64,000 nt of DNA from Agarophyton chilense. Lineage: Eukaryota; Rhodophyta; Florideophyceae; Gracilariales; Gracilariaceae. The notes under the pieces were generated by a model. It had not been told where the DNA came from. It was given only the letters and a program-made list of their open reading frames with translations, and ran no database searches. Location: contig JARGXX010000105.1 in the NCBI GenBank assembly GCA_030374765.1, positions 62,001-126,000 on the forward strand, read 5' to 3'. Both the position numbers and the translations under genes were made by a program. Position 1 is the first letter of the stretch. Each line of letters starts with the position of its first letter. Positions 51,927 through 62,373 of the stretch are shown piece by piece.

Positions 51927-53105
51927 TGATCAGGGTGAGCGCTTCACCTCGTGTAGTGTTTCTAAACCCCTTTATCATATTCTTGTTCGTTGGTAATGTG
52001 GGGAATGAATTACGGAGTTGCCGCCCTTTCTCTGTTAAACGGTTTTCAGGTCAAATTGGAGAGAAAAGCGTTTCTGTGACGGCGTGAAGTATTGCAGACG
52101 TCGAGCCCCCATAAACACCTTTTGGTCTCATCATTACGATTCCCTACACGGTTAAAACTGTGCTGCATGTAAAAATAGAAGTCCTGCTAGACTCCTCGAG
52201 CGGATACCAATCGACAGGTTTTTGTTAGACCGTTGAATCCGAAGGTCGTGAAAATAGGGAGAGGCAATGAGTGCTCAAGTCTTAAAGAGTTGTCACTGCG
52301 CTGGCGATTTCATTAATAATTTATGGTTGAGGAAGCTACTCTTGAGATGGCCAATGAAGCACTCGCGGTGCCTCTTCACTCAAGAGTCTTCACACACGTC
52401 CCCCTCTTGCCCCTTTCATTATCTTTAATGTAGACGCAAAGGCTAATTCCTCGTCACGAGTGCGGTTTGCAAGGGGTATCTAAACGTGATAAGCTCATTG
52501 CGTTACTATGCTCACTTTTAGAACGGGAGTCTTCATTCTCGAAAGTGTTTCCGGTTGCGTGAGCGTTTCGCTTACCCACAATCATCGCCGTTTCTCCACA
52601 ATGAAAAACGGTGCAGATGCGGGGCTAACATGAAACACAACGCAAGCCACCTACTTAATTGGTAACTGTTCACTACGCTGCGAGAAATAATACCTTCGAT
52701 ATCGCCACCGAGAGGGAGAGAGATGCAGTCGTGGCAGAATCGCCAGACTTGTTCTTTTTTGAGAGAAAATTGAAGTCATGCATCACATGAAGGCTTCGCA
52801 ATCCATGATTTGGAGGGGTGACTGCAGCACTTAAGTCTTTCCCAACAATTGTTTTTCAAAATATTCCGTTGATTCTTCAATTTTGTTTTCTGCCATACTG
52901 ATTTCACTGTTTTTGCCACCCCCCCCCCACCCCCCCATGTACAGAGCCACGGGTACAGACAAACTGCGCTCGCCGGCCGCCTCTGACAATTTGTACGACG
53001 TCGGACGCTTAGAGCCTGAGTAACGTGCCGTGTTATCGAATCGGCCCCTTCGTGTGCACAACGAGTTGCGCTTTCTTCTCTAGAGCACAACAGGAAGTGT
53101 CTAAT
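51927..53105. other. spacer between Cys-rich gene and RPS3
   Basis: About 1.2 kb without a supported gene. Contains a poly-C tract (52919-52936) about 170 bp upstream of the RPS3 start. The promoters of both divergent genes must lie here. Confidence 0.5.
52919..52936 (+). repeat. poly-C tract upstream of RPS3
   Basis: Ten C, one A, seven C on the + strand. The complementary G-run could form a quadruplex; its length is also prone to sequencing error. Confidence 0.8.
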
Positions 53106-53976
53106 ATGGCGGCTCAGATCTCCAAGAAAAAGAAGTTTGTAGCGGACGGCGTTCTGTATGCCGAGCTCAATGAGCTTCTCACTCGCGAATTGGCTGAGGA
53201 AGGTTACTCTGGAGTCGAAGTTCGTGTAACCCCTTCGAAGACCGAAGTTGTCATTCGAGCCACCAGAACCCAATCAGTCCTGGGAGAGAAGGGTCGCAGA
53301 ATCCGAGAACTCACCGCTGTTGTGCAGAAGCGATTTGCATACCCGGAAAACTCCGTAGAGCTCTTCGTTGAGAAGGTAGCAAACCGTGGATTGTGCGCCA
53401 TTGCACAAGCCGAAAGTCTCAGATATAAGCTTGTTGGCGGCCTGGCTGTCCGAAGAGCATGCTATGGTGTGTTGCGATTTGTCATGGAGAACGGCGCAAA
53501 GGTAAGTCCAAAATGTAGCTGACGTCTAACTATGGAATACACGCAAAACCCACATCTGGTCTAAAATAGCGCCCGTTGCATGTATTCACACACATAGGTG
53601 TATATACCGTATACTGCATACGCAGCCCTACTAACCACTCTCACCCTTGCTTCTTTGATTTCTTCGGTTCCTTCAATAGGGCTGCTCCGTTTCTGTGTCG
53701 GGGAAGCTGCGTGCGCAGCGTGCGAAGACCATGAAGTTCAGCGACGGATACATGATCTCGTCAGGTAATCCGGTGAAGGACTACGTCGACACTGCATATC
53801 GCCATGTGTTATTGCGACAAGGAGTGCTTGGAATCAAGGTTATGATCATGCTTCCGCACGATCCCACCGGAAAAACTGGCCCCCAGAAGCCGCTACCGGA
53901 TGTTATCAATGTTATCGAGCCCAAGGAGGAGTTCACCCCCCCACCGGCTCCTATTACGCCAGTGCCAGTCATGTAA
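53106..53976 (+). CDS. RPS3: 40S ribosomal protein S3 (uS3), two exons
   Basis: Exons 53106-53501 and 53680-53976 join in frame (AAG|GGC) to give 230 residues; human RPS3 has 243. It is near-identical to RPS3 across the family: start [22 protein letters not shown] domain with the [10 protein letters not shown] loop, [12 protein letters not shown], then after the intron [20 protein letters not shown] and [14 protein letters not shown]. uS3 sits at the mRNA entry of the small ribosomal subunit and also has a DNA-repair role in some organisms. The ATG at 53106 is fixed by the conserved amino end. The acidic C-tail is replaced by a Pro-rich one ([12 protein letters not shown]). Certain identification. 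Confidence 0.97.
53502..53679 (+). other. RPS3 intron
   Basis: 178 bp, donor GTAAGT and acceptor TTCAATAG, interrupting between codons 132 and 133. The splice is supported by exact continuity of the conserved RPS3 protein across it. Confidence 0.95.
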
Positions 53977-54104
53977 AGCATTCGCTAGTGCTTTCTACAA
54001 GCGCTTTTGGTGTTAGATCTCTTCGGGAGGTAACCGTCTCATTGGGATCCAGAGTTTCTCAGAGTTTTTTGTTTGCCTTGAAACACCACTATGCAGAGGC
54101 CCGT

Positions 54105-54336
54105 TTACCTTCGGGTGCAATGCATTTCAAGAAACGTTCTGTTTCGTGGGTCGTTATCTATTAGACTCTTCCTCTCCCGTACGTTGATCCGACGTTGGTC
54201 ATAGCACAAGAACAGCCCCACCATTTGACTTCCATATAGTAACACTCTTTCCCAGGACCGGGGCAGTCTGCTGCACTCAAACATATGTATAAATGTTTCA
54301 TCATATGGCGCTCGTACGCAAACTTCACATTCTTGA
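54105..54336 (-). mobile_element. LINE relic: zinc-binding end of a non-LTR reverse transcriptase
   Basis: The translation CEVCVRAPYDETFIHMFECS followed 6 residues later by W matches the C-x2-C...ET-x2-H-x4-C pattern of the zf-RVT domain found behind LINE reverse transcriptases. Nothing else of the element is seen; it stops where the 1.2-kb direct repeat begins (54337). 5' truncated and decayed. Confidence 0.5.
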
Positions 54337-54393
54337 AGCTTTCGACTGAAGGACATCGATAAATACGAGCAGCAAAACAGATGCTTCTAAGAA

Positions 54394-54864
54394 ATGAAAC
54401 TATGCCTCAGACCTCGGCTGCCTGTTTGTACAAATCCTATCCGCCTGCCGCCCCATCCGCCGCCTTTCCGCCTCCTAATATCGCCGACATCGCCCGTGCC
54501 GCCTCTGGCAACGCGTTCCCCTGACTGTCGTACCACCACATCGCGTCTTTTGGCTGTTGCTTCCGTCGCCACCGCCATGTCCATGCGCCCCAGCGCTATC
54601 AGCGGGCGGTTCCCCTCCACAGTAACTTTCTCCGCCCCTCGCCAATTTCGCCGCTACATCTCACACCGCTCGCCCGTGGTCCAGAACCCTGACACTCCGC
54701 TCTACCATATCAGCCAAGTCTCAAAGTGCGTCTGCTTTGACCCCCTCTATCGCCTACAACCAACTGTCTTTGTTGAGGCCACAATTCGGTCAACGGAACC
54801 AACCTCCAACTTCGTTTCCATGCTGAACGCCGATACGGACGAGGAGCGTCGTTCTTTCGTCTAA
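54394..54864 (+). CDS. hypothetical protein in direct repeat copy 1
   Basis: ATG-started frame of 156 codons. An internal Met (residue 64, SMRPSAISGRFPSTVTFSAP, then RQFRRYISHRSPVV) begins a stretch that looks like a mitochondrial or plastid transit peptide: basic, Ser-rich, no acids. The final part (CFDPLYRLQPTVFVEATIRS) has no recognised domain. In copy 2 the first ATG is CTG and a Gln codon (CAA) has become TAA, so only copy 1 is open. It may be a small organelle protein or a gene fragment carried by the duplication. Confidence 0.35.
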   Translation: MKLCLRPRLPVCTNPIRLPPHPPPFRLLISPTSPVPPLATRSPDCRTTTSRLLAVASVATAMSMRPSAISGRFPSTVTFSAPRQFRRYISHRSPVVQNPDTPLYHISQVSKCVCFDPLYRLQPTVFVEATIRSTEPTSNFVSMLNADTDEERRSFV

Positions 54865-55171
54865 TCATGTCGAAAAATACTGCTCCATCTGGTGATGCTG
54901 ACGTGCTCGTAACGCAGAAGACTGGTCCTGGATGAGAGAACCGAGAACCCTCTGCATGCGTACGCTACACGAACGAGGAAGCAAGAGCCGAGACGCTAGA
55001 ATGCTGCGAATCAATTGACAGGATTTCGCTGCAGTTGTGGTGTTCCCTTGAGTTGCAGTGACCTCTCCCCCCGCTTCGCTGGACTCTCGGTATCCTTCTT
55101 GTGCTTTGAAGTCCGATGCCACGGCGTAGAGTAGTATCAAAGTGGCTACGGCGAAAATGTAAACATGTGCT

Positions 55172-55207
55172 TTTGAGGCGTTTGAGGCGTTTGAAGCGTT
55201 TGAGGCG
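55172..55207 (+). repeat. 9-bp tandem repeat (tttgaggcg), four units
   Basis: Four units, one with a single change, inside the 1.2-kb repeat. The same array is present at 61882-61917 in copy 2. Confidence 0.85.
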
Positions 55208-55562
55208 CTTTTGGGTCGCGGAAGGATGCTTGTCTCGAACGTGTCTGCTGTGGCTACGGCATGTCATCGAACGCTTCGACTTAGAAACACGCGAGAGAGA
55301 AGCGCGATTCCATAGCGTTTTATAACCTGACGAAAAACATAGGGAGGCCTACGACACGGAAAGCTTACGCCCCACAACAAAAGGTAAAAGACAGCAAGTG
55401 GTAGGCGTTCCCAAGGTGTTTCTTGGCATACTGAGAGACAAATTTTCCGTTCATGGTCATCGTGGAGTGCAGTATGATCTGTCCTCACTGAATGCCTACC
55501 CTCAGCTTGAAAAAGAACATTGTGAATCGTTCGCAGAATGTCATATCTTCTTTCCAAGCTAG

Positions 55563-56135
55563 TCATGAGGGAAAGCCATTCATCTCTGCAGCAAGTTTTG
55601 TGTCATCGATAACAGCTGTGAGAGCCTTGAGCACTCGACTCTCAAGACCATCCACTATTGATAGAGAAAAGATTTCATCGGTTCTAAAGAATCCAACATC
55701 CGCTGCGTCATCCCCTGCAGTTAACTTAACGTCAGGATCGCATACTCCAGCAAATATGTATATGCGAAACAGTGGTTTTTGAGGTGGTACAAGTGCTATG
55801 TCAACTGGATATGGCAGTATCCGACAGTGGCGAGAATCGATCGCTGTTTCTTCAAGGAGCTCTCGAAGAGCAGCATCTCGCAGGTTTTCTTTTTCCTCTA
55901 CCTTTCCACCTGGTAAGGACCACTGATCTTTGTTTGGTTCCCTTCCACGCTTGATTAGAATAACCTCGGGACGAACTTCGTGCAGCCGAAACATGGCTGT
56001 TGACACTGCTATTCTTGGCGGCTTCAATCCTGCAATAGTGCACACCACTCTGTTCGAATAACACCCAAAGCGTTGGGCGGACAGCCTGTAGAGTCCTATT
56101 GATCGAGAAGGTACATATGCATAGAGCCGGCACAT
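55563..56135 (-). CDS. Nudix hydrolase
   Basis: Protein of 190 residues from the first ATG in frame (56135). The frame is open further upstream but contains no other ATG, so a missed upstream exon is possible. A complete Nudix box is visible around residues 83-105: GKVEEKENLRDAALRELLEE, fitting G-x5-E-x7-R-E-U-x-E-E with the usual final Gly replaced by Ala. The box binds metal and cleaves nucleoside diphosphate-linked substrates. The preceding EVILIKRGREPNKDQWSLPG resembles ADP-ribose or NADH pyrophosphatase-type members, but substrate cannot be assigned. The amino end (MCRLYAYVPSRSIGLYRLSA) is basic and could be an organelle transit peptide. Convergent with copy 1 of the direct repeat. Confidence 0.85.
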   Translation of the reverse strand: MCRLYAYVPSRSIGLYRLSAQRFGCYSNRVVCTIAGLKPPRIAVSTAMFRLHEVRPEVILIKRGREPNKDQWSLPGGKVEEKENLRDAALRELLEETAIDSRHCRILPYPVDIALVPPQKPLFRIYIFAGVCDPDVKLTAGDDAADVGFFRTDEIFSLSIVDGLESRVLKALTAVIDDTKLAAEMNGFPS

Positions 56136-57157
56136 TTCGAAACCCTGGCGAGATCCTGCGCGAACAATTCTGACCGCAGCGAAACGACTAGATACGCAGT
56201 TCACTGAGTCCTCAGCAGATAGACTGTCCTCGGAACCTTTTGATACTAGGTGTCTCTCTTTTGCTTTTCAAAGCACCTCTTGTCCAGGCGAGGTCCTCTT
56301 CGGGTAAAAAGCAAGAAAAATCACCACGTTGCTGCTGTCTTGGTAGAAGGAAAGATAAGTGGGCAAGCTTAGATTTTTTAAGGCAGAAGAATGGCCACTT
56401 CTTCAGAACGACTTGCGAACAAGAGCGAAGGTCTTTGCATGTTTTTTTTTGATAGACTACGTTCGTAAATAAAACGCGTTCGGCGATATCTCGACGAGCT
56501 GTGATTGATTGCTGCGATGCAAGAGTGATGCCAGAAAACTGAAAACCACGCAGATGATCACGTGTGGATTAAGCTTTCTATTCCTCTGTGGCCCATTAGC
56601 GATTACCGCAGAAAAATCTATGCCGCTATGTGCATGGCCCACTGCCAAATCCTTGGAGGCCGATTGTGAAATACTAAAGAATGCTCGTCGTTGATGTCAA
56701 ACTACTCTTCGTAGATGCAAAGCTTTCCACCTCATTTCGACAAGGATGACTACATGGGTCCGTAGCCTGCTCGAAGTCAAATTCTTGGCGAGTTTGCTGA
56801 CCGGTTGCAGCGTTGCTCCGTTAACCGCGCAAGTCTTCGAAGACATCCGGCGAGCGTAATTGTACCCTCGAAGACCGTGACAACAGTGCAAAGACCAGAA
56901 TTTCTTAGCGCTTTGGCTTCGTAGAGCTCTTCAAGATTTCGGGTTCGATGGTTTATTACAGGGAAAGAGCTGAGACAGTGATAATCATGTACACGATTTC
57001 AATCTATCTGGCAATATCTATTCGTAATTCCCCTACAGCATTTGGACCTTCTCCCGGTTTTGTTTATGTGCCGAGGGTACTACCCAACCACAAACAAATA
57101 TTCGAGGTCTAGTTCCGAAAACCAACTCGTGAATGCTGACACATGCGAAGGCACATA
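56136..57157. other. spacer between Nudix and CCT3 genes
   Basis: About 1 kb, no supported gene. Both neighbours are on the - strand, so it holds the 3' flank of CCT3 and the 5' flank of the Nudix gene. Confidence 0.5.
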
Positions 57158-58893
57158 TCATTCATCCTCTTCTGGAGCGTGATAAGAGCTGTTGTCTTTC
57201 TTTTTAGACAAACCTGAAACGATATCATCTATGCGAAGGAGCATCGCAGCAGCTTCTACCGCTGTCTTCATAGTTTGAGTCTTCACTACAAGTGGCTCCC
57301 ATATTCCAAGTTCTCTCATATCAGTGGCGATTCCTTTCATTCCATCAATTCCCCAGAACTTGGAGTCTTGGTTTTCGGTTTCGCTGTGAGTTGCACGAAG
57401 TGCTGTCAGCACTCTGATGACATTTCCTCCACAGTTTTCTATCAAAGTTCGGGGAATCACCTCCAGAGCTTCTGCGACAGCACGGTAAGGATACTGACTG
57501 ACGCCTGTGATCGTCTTTGACTTTGCCTGTAAGCGGTTGGCGACCGCCATTTCAATAGCACCACCGCCGGGTACCATTTTAGAGTTCAAGAAGATATTTC
57601 TTGCAACTGACATGGCATCATCCAAATTTCGTTCGACTTCCATCAAGATATCTTTTGAACCACCTCGTAATAAAATAGTACAGGCTTTTGGGTCTTTGCA
57701 TCCGGTGATGAACGAATAATACTCATCACCAATCTTCTTAATTTCAAAGAGCCCAGCGCCAGTTCCCACATCACTCTTCTTGAGCTCTTCAATTCTAGAC
57801 ACAACGGTTGCCCCGCATGATTTGGCTATTCTGTTATTGTCAGACTTCCTCAGTCTTCGAATGACCGAAACACCTTTCCTTGCTAGTATATGAAGGGCTA
57901 GATCACTTGCACCTTTCTCTGTTATTACCAAATCTGGCTTGTGTTCTAGCAACTTCTTACAAAGATTCATCACATATTCCTCTTCGATCTCTAAGAGTCG
58001 CTTCCAGTCATTTTCTTGCGAAATTTCTACATTCGTCTGGGATTCTGCCTTTCTATACTCCAATGGACAGTCAAGTAAGATAATTCGCGGGGTTTCGATC
58101 CGTCGACGCATCTTCGCACTCGTGACGTCCTTATTGAACATGACGCCATCGAGCACACCACTGTCTGAAAGCTCGCCACCAGCTATCTTCTCAACCTTCG
58201 CAAAGTTCTTGATATCCATGATTGGCCTTCCGTCTACATCCACACGCACAGTCTTCACAGCCTTGAATGCGATGTCGACGATGAGGTTGTTATGCCTGGT
58301 AACATATTTGGTTCCAATACATGATCGAATCAACTGAAGAACTTGTTCGTCATCTTTCACGTCAACAGCAACAGACATTTCTTCGGCAAATGCCACAGCA
58401 TCATCTAGAGCATTAAAAAGTGCGGAAACAATCACGGTCGGATGAAGATTTCTTTCAAGAAAAGTTTCGCAAATGCTCAAAATCTCACCAGCAAGAACGG
58501 TAACCGATGTTGTTCCATCACCAACTTCCTCGTCCTGTGTTCGGGAAAGCTCGATCATGGACTTTGCGGCAGGATGCGAGACATCAATCTCACGGAGAAT
58601 AGCATTCCCATCGTTAGTTAAGACTATATTCCCCATAGCATCAAGTATCATCTTGAGCATGGCCCGCGGACCTAAGGTAGTACGGATGATATCCGACACT
58701 GCTCTGGCGGCGGCGATGTTCGTCAACTGAGCGCGACGGCCAGTTTCTCGCTTCGCATTTTGATCTGGAGAGTAGAAAAAGAAGTGCAGAGAGTTTGGAT
58801 CAGTCAGATGTATTGAACTTTTCCAGTAGCACGAATCGAATATGTTCTAGGAGGCATCGAAGACTTACTTAACACCAGAACCGGAGCTTGCAT
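57158..58893 (-). CDS. CCT3: T-complex protein 1 subunit gamma (CCT3), two exons
   Basis: Exon 1 is 58893-58869 (25 nt, MQAPVLVL plus one base) and exon 2 is 58764-57158, giving 543 residues; human CCT3 has 545. Across the splice the protein reads VLVLNQNAKRETGRRAQLTN, matching human PVLVLSQNTKRESGRKVQ. Group II chaperonin motifs are clear: NDGNAILREI, the ATPase loop DEEVGDGTTSVTVL, MRRRIETPRIILLD, TEKGASDLA, DVGTGAGLFEIKKIGDEY, and VPGGGAIEMAV. CCT folds actin and tubulin in the cytosol. Divergent from the MSI4-like gene with about 400 bp between starts. Certain identification. Confidence 0.97.
58765..58868 (-). other. CCT3 intron
   Basis: 104 bp, donor GTAAGT and acceptor CTCCAG on the - strand, after the ninth partial codon. 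Supported by the conserved amino end of CCT3 on both sides. Confidence 0.92.
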
Positions 58894-59289
58894 TTTTCCT
58901 CTTCTGCAATCCAGACGAATAGGCGAAAATCGATGAATCGGATCTTAGACGAGACTCAAACTTCAGCTGTGTCTGAGGCTAAAGAATCCTGCTACGCAAG
59001 GTTGTGGAAGAGGCTGAAAAACGACCACAGGAGAGTGGGGGTCTGATGTTCCATCGGATCAAAAAAAGCAAAATGCTTGACTCCTCCCTGTTCAAGTAAG
59101 CGGCAGGTCTTGAATTTCAAAAGTACCCTTCGTAGAAAAAATGTAGTCTGACATAGGTTTCGAAGTGCAGTACAGTAGTTGTCGCGGGTACAGATCCTCT
59201 ACAGAGCGTATCGTCGGCATTTGCACCAAATACGTGTCGGATTGAAGAAGTCTGGCGGAATAGAGCACTGGCCTCGTGAGTAGCTATCC

Positions 59290-60852
59290 ATGTCCATCTC
59301 TCTCCGGAGCACAACAAAGTTCAGCACGCAAGCTTCCCCTTCAAGTCTCTGTTCTCTGTACCTTGAAAGGAGGCCTTCGGAAACAACTCAATTGAAATTT
59401 CAACATTTCTCAGCGGAAAGAATGGTAAGAGTCGCCTCAGGCGAGGCTCAAAGGAAGCGAACGATGCCTGTTGGTTCACTAAACCGGAATACTCGCTTTA
59501 AGGTTTGGAAGGAACAGGACGTGCCTATTCTTTACGACTGGCTTTCTTCTCGGCCTCTCGCCTGGCCTAGCGCTGCTGTACAGTGGGGCGCGCCCGTTGA
59601 GGATTCCCGAAAAGACCGTGCCCCGAATAACCATACATTTTCAAATCGAGCTATTTACCTTTCGGAGCGAACAGGTGATGCAAAGACCGATCCCAACACA
59701 TTACTTCATTTTGATGTAAGAATTGCTCATGAGTTAACTAACAAGCCTTCAGAGGTGGCTCGACCCTGGGCGGGGGAACCTGTCGTCACAGACCGTTCAG
59801 ACAACAATTCATCGCGCGATTTTGTTCTGCGGAAAAGGATACTTCATCCCGGTGAAGTGAATCGCATTCGACTCGTATCCAGGGATGTCGTAGTCACTCA
59901 TACAGACAGTCCTCATTTGTTCGTTTGGGACTTCAAGAAACAAGCGGATCGGAAGCCTCGCGACGTGACTCCGAGCATTCCCGACTGTACCCTTGTAGGT
60001 CACAAAGGAAATGCCGAGTATGCAATTGATGTAGCGGGCTCTCCAGGAACCGAAGAAGACAAATGGGTGGTGAGCGGAGGAAGGGACTGCTCAGTGCTTT
60101 TGTGGCGGATGGAAGACTATCAGAGCTTTGGACAAAAGCTGAACCCATTTGCCCGGATGGATGGAAGTAGCGGAGTCGGTAGACCAGTCGGGCATACTGA
60201 AGTCATAGAAGATGTGAGCTTCTGCGGAAAACAAAGAAATGTTATTGCCTCAGTGGGGCGTGATGAGTCGCTATTTCTGTGGGATGTTCGTGCACCCCAG
60301 AGCCCGACAGCATATGTATACAGAGCTCATGAAGGAGACATAAATTGCTGCGACTTTAGGGGACTTTGCGAAAACTTCATTGTAACGGGTGGTGAGGATA
60401 AGCTAGTGCGCCTATGGGACACGCGAAAACTAAAAGGCTCTGCAGGGGAGCCACAGCCCCTTAGACAGCTTCGTGGTCATACAGAAGCCGTAACCAATTT
60501 AATGTGGAACAGAAATGTTGAGAACGTTTGCGCTTCAGGTGCGGTTGACGGACAAGTTCTAATCTGGAGAATCGGCGAAGAGCACTCAAATCGACGTGCG
60601 GATTCTCCATATTATGACGTCAGCCCGGAGTTAATCTTTAAACACATAGGCCACGGTATCAACGATGAAAACATTTCTGATCTCGAATGGATGCCTTCGA
60701 GTTCGGACCCATGGTGCATGGCCTCCCTCAGCGAAACTGTTGGCTCTGGAGGTTCAACACTGCAAATTTGGAGAATCTCGGATGTAATCCACAGGCCGAT
60801 GGAGGAAGTGGCGGCAGACTTGAAGAGATTTGTGAGAAGCAGGGAGCAATAG
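59290..60852 (+). CDS. MSI4/FVE-type WD40 histone-binding protein (RBBP4 family)
   Basis: Single-exon frame of 520 residues from the ATG at 59290; an internal ATG at 59422 (MVRVASGEAQRKR) may be the true start, since homology begins soon after it. The histone-H4-binding amino domain is WKEQDVPILYDWLSSRPLAW. WD40 repeats follow: HPGEVNRIRLV...HTDSPHLFVWD, GHKGNAEYAIDV...SGGRDCSVLLW, GHTEVIEDVSF...GRDESLFLWD, HEGDINCCDF...GGEDKLVRLWD, GHTEAVTNLMW...GAVDGQVLIW, and a last one with SDLEWMPSSSD. The wording HPGEVNRIR and HTDSP is closer to plant MSI4/FVE than to MSI1. Such proteins serve histone deacetylase, Polycomb and CAF-1 complexes in the nucleus. Divergent from CCT3. Confidence 0.9.
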   Translation: MSISLRSTTKFSTQASPSSLCSLYLERRPSETTQLKFQHFSAERMVRVASGEAQRKRTMPVGSLNRNTRFKVWKEQDVPILYDWLSSRPLAWPSAAVQWGAPVEDSRKDRAPNNHTFSNRAIYLSERTGDAKTDPNTLLHFDVRIAHELTNKPSEVARPWAGEPVVTDRSDNNSSRDFVLRKRILHPGEVNRIRLVSRDVVVTHTDSPHLFVWDFKKQADRKPRDVTPSIPDCTLVGHKGNAEYAIDVAGSPGTEEDKWVVSGGRDCSVLLWRMEDYQSFGQKLNPFARMDGSSGVGRPVGHTEVIEDVSFCGKQRNVIASVGRDESLFLWDVRAPQSPTAYVYRAHEGDINCCDFRGLCENFIVTGGEDKLVRLWDTRKLKGSAGEPQPLRQLRGHTEAVTNLMWNRNVENVCASGAVDGQVLIWRIGEEHSNRRADSPYYDVSPELIFKHIGHGINDENISDLEWMPSSSDPWCMASLSETVGSGGSTLQIWRISDVIHRPMEEVAADLKRFVRSREQ

Positions 60853-61046
60853 TACAGTTTCCTTCGTATCTGAAGAATAACTAGTTACACGATATCTTCT
60901 GAACGATGAGACCAACTATTACCGTTATTTCTTTGATGCCTGGGTCTGCCCAGCCTTACCAAGAAATGTACTCAGTACTAATCCCTACCCTTGTACTCGC
61001 TCGTTGAGATGATAAAGAATATCACAGCCTTCTGCTGCCCTTTTGC

Positions 61047-62257
61047 AGCTTTCGACTGAAGGACATCGATAAATACGAGCAGCAAAACATGTTCTTCTAA
61101 GAACTGAAACTATGCCTTAGACCTCGGCTGCCTGTTTGTACAAATCCTATCCGCCTGCCGCCCCATCCGCCGCCTTTCCGCCTCCTAATATCGCCGACAT
61201 CGCCCGTGCCGCCTCTGGCAACGCGTTCCCCTGACTGTCGTACCACCACATCGCGTCTTTTGGCTGTTGCCTCCGTCGCCACCGCCATGTCCATGCGCCC
61301 CAGCGCTATCAGCGGGCGGTTCCCCTCCACAGTAACTTTCTCCGCCCCTCGCTAATTTCGCCGCTACATCTCACACCGCTCGCCCGTGGTTCAGAACCCT
61401 GACACTCCGCTCTACCATATCAGCCAAGTCTCAAAGTGCGTCTGCTTTGACCTCCTCTATCGCCTACAACCAACTGTCTTTGTTGAGGCCACAATTCGGT
61501 CAACGGAACCAACCTCCAACTTCGTTTCCATGCTGAACGCCGATACGGACGAGGAGCGTCGTTCTTTCGTCTAATCATGTCGAAAAATACTGCTCCATCT
61601 GGTGATGCTGACGTGCTCGTAACGCAGAAGACTGGTCCTGGATGAGAGAACCGAGAACCCTCTGCATGCGTACGCTACACGAACGAGGAAGCAAGAGCCG
61701 GGACGCTAGAATGCTGCGAATCAATTGACAGGATTTCGCTGCAGTTGTGGTGTTCCCTTGAGTTGCAGTGACCTCTCCCCCCGCTTCGCTGGACTCTCGG
61801 TATCCTTCTTGTGCTTTGAAGTCCGATGCCACGGCGTAGAGTAGTATCAAAGTGGCTACGGCGAAAATGTAAACATGTGCTTTTGAGGCGTTTGAGGCGT
61901 TTGAAGCGTTTGAGGCGCTTTTGGGTCGCGGAAGGATGCTTGTCTCGAACGTGTCTGCTGTGGCTACGGCATGTCATCGAACGCTTCGACTTAGAAACAC
62001 GCGAGAGAGAAGCGCGATTCCATAGCGTTTTATAACCTGACGAAAAACATAGGGAGGCCTACGACACGGAAGGCTTACGCCCCACAACAAAAGGTAAAAG
62101 ACACAAAGTGGTAGGCGTTCTCAAGGTGTTTCTTGGCATACTGAGACAAATTTTCCGTTCATGGTCATCATGGAGCGCAGTATAGGATCTGTCCACACTG
62201 CATGCCTACTCTCAGCCTGAAAAAGAACACTGTGAATCGTTTGCAGTGTCATATCTT
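61047..62257 (+). repeat. 1.2-kb direct repeat, copy 2
   Basis: Same orientation as copy 1 (54337-55549), offset 6710 bp. Starts 194 bp after the stop of the MSI4-like gene. The reading frame open in copy 1 lacks the ATG and contains a stop here, so copy 2 is the more decayed or the less constrained one. Confidence 0.92.
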
Positions 62258-62373
62258 AGGCACGTGCATCTCGCCTTCACGTGGTTAGCCTGACTCCGAT
62301 CCGCTTCCTGCCGAATGGAGTGAACTGCGAACGAAGCCGGAATCTCTAACCCAGGCCAAGAACGGATGTGAAC

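Larger units (their letters stand above)
54337..55549 (+). repeat. 1.2-kb direct repeat, copy 1
   Basis: Matches 61047-62257 in the same orientation at about 98 percent identity. I count roughly ten differences in the first kilobase and more in the last 200 bp, including small indels. No terminal inverted repeats or target duplications are evident. It lies between RPS3 and the Nudix gene. Confidence 0.92.

Noticed and set aside
53025-53105. Extension of RPS3 upstream of 53106
   Set aside because: The frame is open from a GTG at 53025, but the conserved amino end MA[13 protein letters not shown] fixes the start at the ATG at 53106.
55116-55325. Arg/Leu-rich 69-codon frame in the 1.2-kb repeat
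   Set aside because: Its composition comes from the 9-bp tandem repeat tttgaggcg; it is present in both copies only because the DNA is nearly identical.
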